A stretch of 64,000 bases of DNA from Tumebacillus avium (lineage in GTDB: Bacteria > Bacillota > Bacilli > Tumebacillales > Tumebacillaceae): positions 4,270,001-4,334,000 of the forward strand of contig NZ_CP021434.1 in NCBI RefSeq assembly GCF_002162355.1, given 5' to 3'. Numbering within the stretch: the first letter of the stretch is position 1; each line of letters starts with the position of its first letter. This document shows, one piece after another, positions 35,289 through 43,520 of this stretch. Under the pieces are notes generated by a model. It had not been told where the DNA came from, ran no database searches, and saw only the letters and a list, made by a program, of their open reading frames with translations. Both the position numbers and the translations under genes were made by a program.

Positions 35289-35702
35289 CTAGTGATTCAT
35301 CAACACCGAATGGGAGATCCCCAGAAAATATTCGGATTCGCGGCGGATATGGTTCAGCACGGCGACCGCGACCGGCATGCTGCGCACCGCAGCGCTCCCC
35401 GCCACGATCTGGTTGACCAGATGGATGAACCCTTGGCTTTGCTTATAGCTAAAAGCCGTCAAGTTGATGATCTGATCGCGCACTTCATGCGGCACGCGGT
35501 TCCCATACCGCGTCAACGCCTCCGCATAGCGCGTCGCCAGGCCTTGCGTTTGCGACAAGGCATTCTCCCAGTTCGCCAGCGCCGTCACGAACTCCGCTTC
35601 CAGTTGGCGGATCACCAGCGTATGCTCCGCTTCTTGCATCTTCCAGAATTCTATCTCATCGACAATCCGAAGGGGCAGCTTCTCCCCGTAGTTGTAACGC
35701 AT
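35289..35702 (-). CDS. DUF2935-like helical protein
   Basis: A 137-residue, all-helical protein with FWKMQEAEHTLVIRQL near the start and HIRRESEYFL near the end. These H/E-rich helices resemble the ferritin-like DUF2935 repeat, although only one repeat-sized unit is present. The metal-binding potential is untested. The ATG at 35702 has GAGGAGG about 9 bases upstream; a TTG two codons earlier is possible. The function is unknown. Confidence 0.6.
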   Translation of the reverse strand: MRYNYGEKLPLRIVDEIEFWKMQEAEHTLVIRQLEAEFVTALANWENALSQTQGLATRYAEALTRYGNRVPHEVRDQIINLTAFSYKQSQGFIHLVNQIVAGSAAVRSMPVAVAVLNHIRRESEYFLGISHSVLMNH

Positions 35703-35774
35703 TGACAAGTTCCTCCTCGCCTAGCCTTTGCTTCCCTTTCTAAGCTATGGCGGAGGAGCAGAAATGGCACCTTG

Positions 35775-36164
35775 TCAGCTTTTAAAATAGAACAGCCGCC
35801 CTGCCTCCAGCAGCCGGCCCACCGTAAATTGCATCAGCGCGTAAACGACCTGCTTGTTGCGATGTTGCTTCTGCACGGCCAGCAAGCGAATCTCGATCAT
35901 CTTTTGCGGGGAAACCGGCAAGTATCCTTCCAGGTTCGCAAGCTTCCCATCCAGCGAAACCGGCCGATTCTCGCGGATGGACAGCATCGCTGCCACCTGC
36001 TCGTTTTCCAGTGCGATATGATAGGTGTTCTCCTCATGAAAACGGTCGACCAGCATCTGCTGATCATTCGGCGGATGCTGCGGAATCTCTTCCACAAACG
36101 TTTGATAGTTCAGTCGATGGATCTGCTCCATCTCGCGCTCACAATCGGCCACCTTGAAGATCAA
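35775..36164 (-). CDS. GNAT acetyltransferase, probably C-terminally truncated
   Basis: 129 residues matching the N-terminal half of a GNAT/FeeM-like acyltransferase: QIHRLNYQTFVEEIPQHPPND, YHIALENEQVAAMLSIR, and motif A region EIRLLAVQKQHRNKQVVYALM. The protein stops (FYFKS) soon after the motif A helix, where family members continue with the rest of the acceptor-binding sheet. Just beyond the stop there is no continuing frame. It may be a decayed gene; neighbouring sequence also holds an alcohol dehydrogenase relic. Confidence 0.55.
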   Translation of the reverse strand: MIFKVADCEREMEQIHRLNYQTFVEEIPQHPPNDQQMLVDRFHEENTYHIALENEQVAAMLSIRENRPVSLDGKLANLEGYLPVSPQKMIEIRLLAVQKQHRNKQVVYALMQFTVGRLLEAGRLFYFKS

Positions 36165-36219
36165 GCTTCACCGCCCCTTTGGTAAAACGAGTTCCTACCA
36201 TTATATAGCAGAAACTAAC

Positions 36220-36260
36220 AAAACCCAATCCCCCAACACTTGGTTTGGAGATAGGGTTTT
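36220..36260. terminator. Terminator-like hairpin
   Basis: AAAACCC pairs with GGGTTTT around a long loop. It lies directly after the stop of the alcohol dehydrogenase relic on the minus strand. Confidence 0.45.
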
Positions 36261-36271
36261 ATGTATGCCCG

Positions 36272-36430
36272 CTATGGCTTGAGCACAACTTTGATTGCGC
36301 CTTCCGTCTTCGTGTCAAAAATGTGGTAGTTGCGTTCCGCTTCAGCTAAAGGCAGCACATGGGGGATGATGTCGCCCGGGTCAACTTTTCCTTCGGCGAT
36401 CAGGCTGTAATGGTATTTTCTCCTGCTCGC
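36272..36430 (-). pseudogene. C-terminal relic of a zinc-type alcohol dehydrogenase
   Basis: The minus-strand frame encodes LIAEGKVDPGDIIPHVLPL, then AERNYHIFDTKTEGAIKVVL and a terminal KP-stop. This is the typical last 50 residues of zinc-dependent medium-chain alcohol dehydrogenases. Nothing upstream resembles the rest of that enzyme, and no start or ribosome site is present, so the remaining 300 codons have been lost. The break is close to the promoter of the downstream divergent redox operon. Confidence 0.6.
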
Positions 36431-36499
36431 ACCATGGGGATCCCATTTGTAACCGCCCTTACATTCAATAAGGTTGCACAGCTTGTATGATGTTGATAA

Positions 36500-36514
36500 T
36501 TAGAATTATTACAA
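36500..36514 (+). promoter_or_regulatory. PerR-box-like operator
   Basis: TTAGAATTATTACAA matches 12 of the 14 specified positions of the Bacillus PerR consensus TTATAATNATTATAA. It lies 17 bases before the ATG of the glutaredoxin-reductase gene, overlapping the probable promoter (TTGCAC at 36474 is a possible -35). A PerR site would make the operon peroxide-inducible, which suits its content. Confidence 0.5.
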
Positions 36515-36531
36515 ACTTGGAGGTAATCAAG

Positions 36532-37800
36532 ATGAAAGTTACCCTGTACAGCTCGACAGGTTGCACATACTGCGCGAAGATCAAAGACGAATTGAAGCGT
36601 TGGGGCATTTCCTATGAGGAGCGCAACGTGACGGAGAACAAAGACTATTTTAACGACCTGCATGCCCGCGGCATTTTCTCTACGCCGGTGACGTTCCTCG
36701 AAGACACGCCGGTCATTGGCTACCGTCCGAACAAAATGAAACAGTTGCTCGGCATCACCCCGGAACAGGACGCGCAACAAGCGGCTCCGGCTGCAGCTGA
36801 AACGCAGGAAGCATCTGCAGACACTCTGTTCACCGAACTGACGCCGGCGATGTACGAAGCAGAATACGACCTCGTCAGCATCGGTTCCGGCCCGGCCGGC
36901 GCATCGGCTGCTGTCTATGCGGCACGCGGCAAGCTGAAGACGCTCGTGCTCGACAAAGCTCCGGCCAGCGGCGCGCTGGCGATCACACACAAGATCGCCA
37001 ATTACCCCGGTGTCACCGAAGAGCTGACCGGACTGGAACTGGTCGACCGCATCCGCAAGCAGGCAAAAGACTACGGCGCCGTGTTCGCCAAAGCGAACGT
37101 CCAAAGCCTGGAGCTTGACGGCGACATCAAGAAGATCCACCTGCCAGATGGAACGATCAAAGCCAAATCGATCTTCATCGCCGTCGGTTCGCGCGGGCGC
37201 GGCAGCAAACTGCCCGGCGAAGAGGAATTTGCCGGCCGCGGAGTCAGCTACTGCTCCACCTGTGACGCAGCCTTTTTCGAAGGCCGCACCATCGCCGTCG
37301 TTGGCGACACCGAAGAAGCGGTCAGCGAAGCCTACTCCCTGTCCCATTTTGCCAAACACGTCTATTTCCTGATCCCGGGCAAAAAACTGACCGGCACAGC
37401 AACGCTCGACGATCTGCAAGGCGCGTCGAACATCGAAGTCCTCTTCTCCCACCGCGTCCTGGAGATTCTCGGCACGCCGGATGAACGCCTGCAAGGCTTG
37501 CATGTACAGACTGGCAACGGTGAAAAGAAAAACTTTGACGTCGACGGCGTGTTCCTCTACGTCTCCGGCAACAAACCAGCGACCGACTTTATCGGAGACA
37601 GCGTCCAGCGCGACGAAGACGGCTACATCGTCGTCAATGAGCTGCTCCAGACCAGCGCCGAAGGTGTATTTGCCGGCGGCGATGCCCGCCGCACCCCGCT
37701 CAAACAGGCGGTGATCGCAGCGGCAGACGGCGCGATTGCCGCACAAGGCGCCGACCAGTATGTAAACAAAAGAAAGCGCCTGATCGCTCAATATAGCTAA
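36532..37800 (+). CDS. Glutaredoxin-thioredoxin reductase fusion flavoprotein
   Basis: 422 residues. Residues 1-80 are a glutaredoxin with active site C11-T-Y-C14 and the cis-proline segment FSTPVTF. After a Q/A-rich linker (80-105) comes a thioredoxin reductase: FAD loop SIGSGPAGASAA near 117 and redox pair C241-S-T-C244. The second dinucleotide loop reads GDTEEAVSEA where NADPH-dependent enzymes have GGGDSA, and the HRRxxxRA phosphate-binding motif is replaced by LIPGKKL, so NADPH is probably not the donor (NADH, ferredoxin or flavin are alternatives). The ATG has GGAGG 8 bases upstream. It lies 67 bases before the selenocysteine peroxiredoxin and would deliver electrons to it through the glutaredoxin head. 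Confidence 0.88.
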   Translation: MKVTLYSSTGCTYCAKIKDELKRWGISYEERNVTENKDYFNDLHARGIFSTPVTFLEDTPVIGYRPNKMKQLLGITPEQDAQQAAPAAAETQEASADTLFTELTPAMYEAEYDLVSIGSGPAGASAAVYAARGKLKTLVLDKAPASGALAITHKIANYPGVTEELTGLELVDRIRKQAKDYGAVFAKANVQSLELDGDIKKIHLPDGTIKAKSIFIAVGSRGRGSKLPGEEEFAGRGVSYCSTCDAAFFEGRTIAVVGDTEEAVSEAYSLSHFAKHVYFLIPGKKLTGTATLDDLQGASNIEVLFSHRVLEILGTPDERLQGLHVQTGNGEKKNFDVDGVFLYVSGNKPATDFIGDSVQRDEDGYIVVNELLQTSAEGVFAGGDARRTPLKQAVIAAADGAIAAQGADQYVNKRKRLIAQYS

Positions 37801-37808
37801 TTTTCTAC

Positions 37809-37837
37809 TTGCTAGATTTACGAAAACACGCTAGACT
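37809..37837 (+). promoter_or_regulatory. Possible internal promoter before the peroxiredoxin
   Basis: TTGCTA at 37809-37814 and TAGACT at 37832-37837 have a 17-base spacer, 30 bases before the peroxiredoxin ATG. It might allow separate expression in addition to read-through from the reductase gene. Confidence 0.35.
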
Positions 37838-37867
37838 GTACTTATTCTAAAAAAGGAGGAATACCAA

Positions 37868-38359
37868 ATGCCAAAAGGTGCAACTGAAACCAAGACGCTC
37901 AAAGTCGGCGATCTTGCTCCGGACTTTACCTTGAAAGCACATGGCGGCCGTTCTGTTACGCTTTCTGAACTGCGTGGCAAAAACGTGTTTATCGCCTTCT
38001 ACCCACTCGATTGGACCCCTGTCTGAGGCGCGCAAATGCCTTCCTACGAGGACGACCTGTCCCGTTTTGAAGAGCACAATACCCAGGTGCTGGGTATCAG
38101 CGTTGACTCTGTTCCGTCTCATGAAGCTTGGGAAAAATCGGTGGGAGGGATCACTTACCCGCTGCTCTCCGACTTCTACCCTCATGGTGCTGTCTCCGAG
38201 ATGTACGGTGTTCTCCGTGCTGAAGGGATGTCCGAACGCGCTCTGTTCATCATCGACAAAGACGGGATCATCCGCTTTATCGATGTGCATCCGATCGGTG
38301 AACAACCGGAGAACGAAGAACTGTTCGAAGTCCTTCGTTCGCTCCACTCGTTCGCATAA
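37868..38359 (+). CDS. prxU: Selenocysteine-containing peroxiredoxin (in-frame UGA as Sec53)
   Basis: Reading the TGA at 38024-38026 as selenocysteine gives one continuous 163-residue peroxiredoxin: [15 protein letters not shown], then [19 protein letters not shown], where U stands exactly at the peroxidatic cysteine of the TxxC motif, and later [13 protein letters not shown] and YPLLSDFYP. There is no cysteine anywhere else in the protein, so without Sec it would have no redox residue. The ATG at 37868 has AAAGGAGG 8 bases upstream; the ATG after the UGA has no ribosome site. A SECIS-like hairpin follows the UGA at the right distance. Sec peroxiredoxins (PrxU) are known in some anaerobic Firmicutes. 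The alternative is a nonsense mutation or base error of TGC/TGT. Confidence 0.8.
38047..38064 (+). promoter_or_regulatory. Candidate bacterial SECIS hairpin
   Basis: CG-A-GGAC pairs with GUCC-CG with a single bulged A around the loop GACCU. The apical loop begins 28 bases after the UGA, within the 16-37 base range known for bacterial SECIS elements, and carries a guanine. It lies inside the coding sequence, as bacterial elements do. Confidence 0.55.
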
Positions 38360-38362
38360 ATC

Positions 38363-38406
38363 AAAAGGCATGCCCGACCTTCGCGGTCGTGCATGCCTTT
38401 TTTATT
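38363..38406. terminator. Bidirectional terminator
   Basis: AAAAGGCATG pairs with CATGCCTTTT, with an inner GACC/GGTC stem, followed by T. It separates the peroxiredoxin from the converging histidine kinase gene. Confidence 0.85.
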
Positions 38407-41400
38407 ATCGGTTCGCCACCGGCAGCAAAATTTCCACTTTTGTGCCGACGTCCACTTTGCTGGTGACGGTGATGCTTCCGTTGTGGTTTTCGATGATCTT
38501 ATTGCTCACCATCATGCCAAGACCCGTGCCGGTCTCCTTGGTCGTGAAAAACGGTTCGCCAAGGCGCTGAATCTTTTCTTCCGGGATTCCGACGCCTTCG
38601 TCTTCAATGCTGATCAGCACAGCGCTGTCCGAATGCTGCGTGGCCGAGACGTAGATGTTGCCGCCGGACGGCATCGCCTCGATCGCATTTTTCAACAGGT
38701 TGATCAACACTTGTTTGATCTGGTTGTCGACGCAATAGATTTCCGGCAGGACGGTGGTCAGCGACCTGTGCATCGTCACCTGATTGAGCAGCGCCTGCGA
38801 CTCAAACAGCGTCAACACATCATGCAGGATCACGAGCGCGTCTTCGCTCTTAAAGTTCAGCACGTGCGGCTTGGAGAGCAGCAGCAGTTCGTTGATGATC
38901 GTCTCAATCCGCGTGAACTCCGACAGCATGATCTTGATATACGCCTCGTTCTTCTCCCCTTCCGCCTGAATCAGCTGCAGGAACCCTTTCAGCGATGTCA
39001 GCGGGTTACGGATCTCATGTGCGATGCCGGCCGCCAATTGGCCGACGGCGGAATGCATCTCCGATTTGCGAAGCAGCTCTTCCGTCTTTTTCTGCTCGGT
39101 GATGTCTTGTGCCGCCTTTAAGAAATGGATGATCGCCCCTTCTTCATTGCGAATCGGCAGGAAGGCCGCTTCCTCCCAGAACACTTCGCCGTTGCGGCGG
39201 CGGTTGCGGATCTCCCCTGACCATTTGCCGCCCAGTTGCAAAGCTTCCCACGCCTGCTGATAGGCCTCCTCGGAAAATGGATCGGCAAACAGGTCGCGGA
39301 GATGTTTACCGATCATCTCGTCCAATTCGTATCCGGTCTGCTCCACAAATTTCGGGTTGACATACTCAACCATCCCGGTCACATCGGTGATCAGCACCGT
39401 ACCCGGACTTTGCTGGATCGCATAAGACAGCTTTTTCAGCTCTTTGTTCGCCATCTTCAGGTCGGTGATATCAACAAATGTGATGACGACACCTTTGATG
39501 TAATTTTCTGTCGTGCGGTACGGCAAGATCCCCATGCTGTACCAGCGGCCTTGGATGCACTGAATTTCCTTTTCCAACGTGATGTTGGTCGTCAGCACCT
39601 GTTTGGCATCTTCATAAAGATCTCCGTACAGCAGTTTGTGCGAGATATGGTGAATCGGACGTCCGATGTCCACTTCCAGCAGATTGATGATCTCCGTCAC
39701 CGATGGCGTAAAGCGGCGAATGTACATATTGTGGTCGAGGAAGATCGTGCCGATCTTCGTGCTGATCAGGAAATTGTCCATATCGTTGTTGAGCTCGGTC
39801 AGTTCCTGAATCTTGCGCTGGTGCTCCGTATTGACAGAGATCAGCTCTTCATTGACCGACTGCAGCTCTTCATTGGTGCTTTGCAGTTCTTCGTTTGAAG
39901 CGATCAGTTCTTCGTTCGTCGACTGCAACTCCTCGTTGGACGTCTCCAACTCCTCCACCGTGGCTTGCAGGCTCTCCTGCGCATATTGCAGCTCGCGTTC
40001 CAAGTCGCGAATCCGCATGTTCGTTTTCAAGTCATGTTCAACATGGTAGACATGCTCGACCAGTTCCGGACGAGACTCGACCTCTTCAAAGATGATCATC
40101 GTCCAACCAAGGTATTTATCGGAGGAAAACGGCTTGATCGTCAGGTTGAGGCACACGCCTTCCGCGTCGGTCAGCTGGATGTCCTTGTACGTGACGGTGG
40201 TCTGATCCTTGCGCACTTTGTGCAGACCGGTGCTTAAAATCACCGAGAGCTGCGCGTTGACCATCTTGTGCACATGAAAATTCATCCGCCCTCGCGGCAC
40301 AGTCATGTACCGGCCGAGATCGCCAAACGTATGCACCACATTTTGGTTCTGGTCGATGATGATCGCCGGCCCCATAAATTCATCGAGCAGCGTTGCATAG
40401 AGGTCATCCGCGCGTTTGACCGTCTGGTAGTCGGCGCGGGGCTGGATCGCCCGGCGCGAAACGCTTTCCTTTTTCCGCACCGGGATGCCAAAGGCGCCGG
40501 TGAGCGTCGGGTTTGGCTGTTCCAGGCAGCGATACAGGTTCCATTTTTTGTTCAGCGGCGTGTAGAGATTGGTCAGCTTGCCGATGCTTTCGCTTGGGCC
40601 GAGGAACAAGAACCCTTCGGTGCGCAGGGCGAAATGGAACAGGCTGAGCAGTTTGTGCTGAACGTCCGTCTGGAAGTAGATCATCATGTTGCGGCAGGAG
40701 ACCAGATCGAGATTGACGAACGGCGGGTCTTTGATGATGTTGTGCGGCGCAAAGACCACCATTTTGCGAATCTCTTTGCTGACTTGATACAGATCACCTT
40801 TTTTCACAAAGTAACGATCCAAGTAGGTCTTCGGCACCGCTTTGGTCAAGTCGGGTGTATAGCTGCCCTGGCTGGCGTACTGGATCGACTCCTGATCAAG
40901 GTCGGTGGCAAAAATGCGGATGTTGAGGTCGATTTCCCGTTCATACAGATACTGCCGGAACAGCATCGCAAACGTATACGCCTCTTCGCCGGTCGAACAG
41001 CCGGCTACCCAGATACGGATGTCCTCTTCCTGCGCCTGCAATTTATGTTCCACGATCTCCGGGATGACCTTTTGGTAGAGCAGCGCAAACGCTTCCGGGT
41101 CGCGGAAAAAGTAGGTCACGCCGATCAGCAGGTCATTTTGCAGCGCGTTCGATTCGTTGGCATCTTCGGTCAGATGCTGCGCATACTCTTGAATCGTTGC
41201 CCTTCCGCACAGTTGCATGCGACGCTCGACCCTGCGCAGCACACCTGCCTTCTTGTACCCGGTGAAGTCCGCACCGCTCTGCTGTTTTACCAGCATCAGG
41301 ATGCGGAGCAGATGTTCGTCGTTCGTCACCTCATCATCTTCTTCAGCAAGGCGGCCGGTGGCGAGCAGAACCTCGCTGACCTGATGCGCCATCGCGGACG

Positions 41401-41977
41401 GAGACAGGACGAAATCGACCATGCCGGTCAACCGTGCGCTTTGCGGCATGCCGGCAAATTCCGCTGACTCTTCGTCCTGCACCAGCACCATGCCGCCGGC
41501 CTTGTGGATTTCCCGAATGCCTCGCGTGCCGTCCGAGCCCGTGCCTGATAAAATGATGCCAATCGCTCGATTGCCCTCAGCAGCGGCCAGCGATGCAAAA
41601 AAGACATCGATCGGCACATGCATGCCTTCCGCTGCATGATATTCGGTGAGCTGCAAGCGGCCCGCTTCGACCGTCATGTAGGTGTTCGGCGGAATCAGAT
41701 AGACGTGATTCGACCGGAGCAGCATCCCTGATTCGGCAGTTTGAATCGCCATGCCGGTTCGGCGGCTTAACAAATCGGACATAAAACTTTTATAATTCGG
41801 GGAAACATGCTGCACGACCACAAATGCCGCAGGAATGTCATCCGGAACGCCTTCAAAGAATGCTTCGAGCGCTTCCAGTCCTCCTGCCGAAGCTCCCAAC
41901 CCGACGATGCGTACATTTTGATGGGATGCTGACGTTCCGGGATCGTGATGGAACACGTTTCCTTCTGTGTCTGCCAC
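38405..41977 (-). CDS. CheB-CheR-PAS-histidine kinase fusion
   Basis: A 1,190-residue cytoplasmic protein. Residues about 24-200 are a CheB methylesterase (GASAGG with S30, VVVQHVSP, D150 in GTGSDGTRG) without a receiver domain. About 222-470 is a CheR methyltransferase ([22 protein letters not shown]). A PAS region follows, then a heptad coiled coil (about 650-730, repeated ELQSTNEEL), two more PAS domains and a histidine kinase with H-box [10 protein letters not shown] near 988, N-box [10 protein letters not shown] and G-boxes DEGVGIPEE and GTGLGM. The start is GTG 41977, with AAAGGGG 8 bases upstream; the longer frame lacks a ribosome site. No response regulator is adjacent. It probably integrates receptor-methylation chemistry with a two-component output. 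Confidence 0.9.
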   Translation of the reverse strand: MADTEGNVFHHDPGTSASHQNVRIVGLGASAGGLEALEAFFEGVPDDIPAAFVVVQHVSPNYKSFMSDLLSRRTGMAIQTAESGMLLRSNHVYLIPPNTYMTVEAGRLQLTEYHAAEGMHVPIDVFFASLAAAEGNRAIGIILSGTGSDGTRGIREIHKAGGMVLVQDEESAEFAGMPQSARLTGMVDFVLSPSAMAHQVSEVLLATGRLAEEDDEVTNDEHLLRILMLVKQQSGADFTGYKKAGVLRRVERRMQLCGRATIQEYAQHLTEDANESNALQNDLLIGVTYFFRDPEAFALLYQKVIPEIVEHKLQAQEEDIRIWVAGCSTGEEAYTFAMLFRQYLYEREIDLNIRIFATDLDQESIQYASQGSYTPDLTKAVPKTYLDRYFVKKGDLYQVSKEIRKMVVFAPHNIIKDPPFVNLDLVSCRNMMIYFQTDVQHKLLSLFHFALRTEGFLFLGPSESIGKLTNLYTPLNKKWNLYRCLEQPNPTLTGAFGIPVRKKESVSRRAIQPRADYQTVKRADDLYATLLDEFMGPAIIIDQNQNVVHTFGDLGRYMTVPRGRMNFHVHKMVNAQLSVILSTGLHKVRKDQTTVTYKDIQLTDAEGVCLNLTIKPFSSDKYLGWTMIIFEEVESRPELVEHVYHVEHDLKTNMRIRDLERELQYAQESLQATVEELETSNEELQSTNEELIASNEELQSTNEELQSVNEELISVNTEHQRKIQELTELNNDMDNFLISTKIGTIFLDHNMYIRRFTPSVTEIINLLEVDIGRPIHHISHKLLYGDLYEDAKQVLTTNITLEKEIQCIQGRWYSMGILPYRTTENYIKGVVITFVDITDLKMANKELKKLSYAIQQSPGTVLITDVTGMVEYVNPKFVEQTGYELDEMIGKHLRDLFADPFSEEAYQQAWEALQLGGKWSGEIRNRRRNGEVFWEEAAFLPIRNEEGAIIHFLKAAQDITEQKKTEELLRKSEMHSAVGQLAAGIAHEIRNPLTSLKGFLQLIQAEGEKNEAYIKIMLSEFTRIETIINELLLLSKPHVLNFKSEDALVILHDVLTLFESQALLNQVTMHRSLTTVLPEIYCVDNQIKQVLINLLKNAIEAMPSGGNIYVSATQHSDSAVLISIEDEGVGIPEEKIQRLGEPFFTTKETGTGLGMMVSNKIIENHNGSITVTSKVDVGTKVEILLPVANR

Positions 41978-42095
41978 GGATATTGCCCCTTTCCAGAAGC
42001 CCTCTCTCTGTATGAAACACCGCACGCGATTTGGTGCAGCTTGGAATTACCATATGTCACATAATCAATAGAAAGTATAACAGATAATTTTGCTT

Positions 42096-42191
42096 TCACA
42101 TACAAATTGATCGAGTTACAGCAAAACAACGCCAACAATTGAAAAGCATGCGCTCCCGGTTGGTCAGGGTGTCTTCGTTTTCTTGTTGCAT
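42096..42191 (-). CDS. Possible 31-residue peptide before the CheB-CheR kinase
   Basis: ATG 42191 has a full AGGAGG 11 bases upstream and opens 31 codons ending at 42096. The product is polar at first, then NCWRCFAVTRSICM. I do not recognise it and the stop lies about 120 bases before the kinase start. It could be a leader peptide or chance. Confidence 0.25.
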   Translation of the reverse strand: MQQENEDTLTNRERMLFNCWRCFAVTRSICM

Positions 42192-42235
42192 CTTCGCACA
42201 CACCTCCTGAGTAGAAGTTCTCCAAAAATTGGGTG

Positions 42236-42244
42236 TGCTATAAT
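42236..42244 (+). promoter_or_regulatory. Extended -10 promoter giving a leaderless mRNA
   Basis: TG-C-TATAAT is a perfect extended -10. Its last base is only 6 bases before the ATG of the alkyltransferase-like gene, so transcription should begin at or next to the start codon. No Shine-Dalgarno sequence exists. Confidence 0.6.
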
Positions 42245-42250
42245 AACGGC

Positions 42251-42586
42251 ATGAGCCCATTCACAGAAAAAGCAATCGCCCTAATCAAAAACATCCCCGC
42301 CGGCTACGTGATGACGTACGGCCAAATCGCCAAGTTGTGCGGCAGTCCAAGAGCAGCCCGGCAGATCGTGCGGATTTTGCATTCGATGAGCAAAACGCAC
42401 CAACTCCCCTGGCATCGCGTGATCAACTCCAAAGGCCAGATCGGCTTGCCCGATGACGAGTCGTTTCAGGAACAGCGCTTTCTGCTCGAACGCGAAGGGA
42501 TCGAATTTAGCCGGGACAACCTGATCGACCTCGCGACGTACCAATTTCATCCCGACACAGACGAGTCGCCTGACGACTTGCTGTAG
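42251..42586 (+). CDS. Alkyltransferase-like protein (ATL, MGMT-type fold)
   Basis: 111 residues matching the DNA-binding domain of O6-alkylguanine-DNA alkyltransferase, but the active-site PCHR is PWHR, which defines the ATL group. ATLs bind alkylated guanine and flag it for nucleotide excision repair instead of removing the alkyl group. MTYGQIAKLCGSPRAARQI is the helix-turn-helix and arginine-finger region. The C-terminal tail is acidic. The mRNA is apparently leaderless; an upstream in-frame GTG at 42233 has no ribosome site either. Confidence 0.88.
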   Translation: MSPFTEKAIALIKNIPAGYVMTYGQIAKLCGSPRAARQIVRILHSMSKTHQLPWHRVINSKGQIGLPDDESFQEQRFLLEREGIEFSRDNLIDLATYQFHPDTDESPDDLL

Positions 42587-42608
42587 CCGCCCGTTTAGGC
42601 GGCTTTTT
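42585..42608 (+). terminator. Terminator of the ATL gene
   Basis: AGCCGCC pairs with GGCGGCT around a six-base loop, then TTTTTATTTT. The stem starts within the stop codon. Confidence 0.8.
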
Positions 42609-42666
42609 ATTTTCCGTCAAATGTTGGGGTACACTAAGCTACCACCGCAGAGGAGGTATACTTTTG

Positions 42667-43419
42667 ATGTTTAGACGATCAGCCGGAGTGGTGCTGTTGC
42701 TCAGCTGTTGTGTCCTCGCTCTTTTCCTCACCGATCCAAACCAAGCCCACGCCAAGAAAAAGGGCCGCTTTTATTATGAAAAGCGCGGTGATGTGGTCTG
42801 GGAAGTTCCGACTGAGCAAAAAGTGGTCGCGTTGACTTTTGACGACGGTCCTCATCCGAAATATACTCCGCAGGTTTTAGACATTCTGAAGCGCTATCAT
42901 GCCAAAGCGACGTTTTATGTCGTTGGATCACGGGTCGAACGAGCGCCCGAGGTCGCGAAACGGGCGATCAAAGAAGGCCATGAGCTGGCCAACCATACAT
43001 ACGGCCATCCCTATATGACCCGCATCTCCGCCCAAGAGCTCCGCGAAGAGATCGACAAAGCGGACGAAGTTGTCACCACCATCACCGGCCATCACCTCAG
43101 CACGTTCCGTCCGCCCGGCGGCGTTTACAACGACCTGGTGGTCAACACCGCCAAAACGGCGGGCTACCTCGTCGTGATGTGGTCGTGGAATCAGGACACG
43201 AAAGACTGGAGCGACCCAGGTGTTTATAAGATCGTGGATCGCGTGCTTAAGAACGCCCACAACGGGGGGATCGTGCTCTTCCACGACTTCGGCGGCGACC
43301 GCATGCAGACGATTCGTGCGCTGGAGCAGATCTTGCCCGAGCTGGAAAAGCGGGGCTATCGCTTCCTGACCGTATCGGAGTTGCTGCAGGTGCGATACGG
43401 AGTGATTAACGTTCCGTAA
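42667..43419 (+). CDS. Secreted polysaccharide deacetylase (CE4, NodB domain)
   Basis: 250 residues. A signal peptide (residues 1-29, ending QAHA) precedes the NodB domain. CE4 motifs are all present: LTFDDGPHP (motif 1), HELANHTYGHPY (motif 2, HxxxH), RPPGG (motif 3), WSWNQDTKDW (motif 4) and IVLFHDF (motif 5). It should deacetylate N-acetylglucosamine or peptidoglycan units outside the membrane. It resembles PdaA/PdaB-like enzymes of spore formers; the exact substrate is open. The ATG at 42667 has GAGGAGG about 10 bases upstream; a TTG directly before it is possible. Confidence 0.92.
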   Translation: MFRRSAGVVLLLSCCVLALFLTDPNQAHAKKKGRFYYEKRGDVVWEVPTEQKVVALTFDDGPHPKYTPQVLDILKRYHAKATFYVVGSRVERAPEVAKRAIKEGHELANHTYGHPYMTRISAQELREEIDKADEVVTTITGHHLSTFRPPGGVYNDLVVNTAKTAGYLVVMWSWNQDTKDWSDPGVYKIVDRVLKNAHNGGIVLFHDFGGDRMQTIRALEQILPELEKRGYRFLTVSELLQVRYGVINVP

Positions 43420-43422
43420 AAA

Positions 43423-43455
43423 AAAGACCGTGCTGTCATACGCAGCACGGTCTTT
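43423..43455 (+). terminator. Terminator of the deacetylase gene
   Basis: AAAGACCGTGCTG pairs with CAGCACGGTCTTT around a seven-base loop, directly after the stop codon. Confidence 0.85.
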
Positions 43456-43520
43456 GCGGACACGGCCTTGGGTTGGCCACGTGTTCGGCTTGCAACATGG
43501 TTGTCTTGCTTGAAGAGCCT

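Noticed and set aside
36496..36509. ATAATT-AG-AATTAT palindrome as a separate operator
   Set aside because: It overlaps the better 15-base match to a PerR box at 36500-36514 and is kept within that call.
38024..38026. Reading the peroxiredoxin gene as an ordinary nonsense pseudogene
   Set aside because: The stop lies precisely at the catalytic position, the rest of the frame is fully conserved, no other cysteine exists, and a SECIS-like hairpin follows. An error cannot be fully excluded and is noted.
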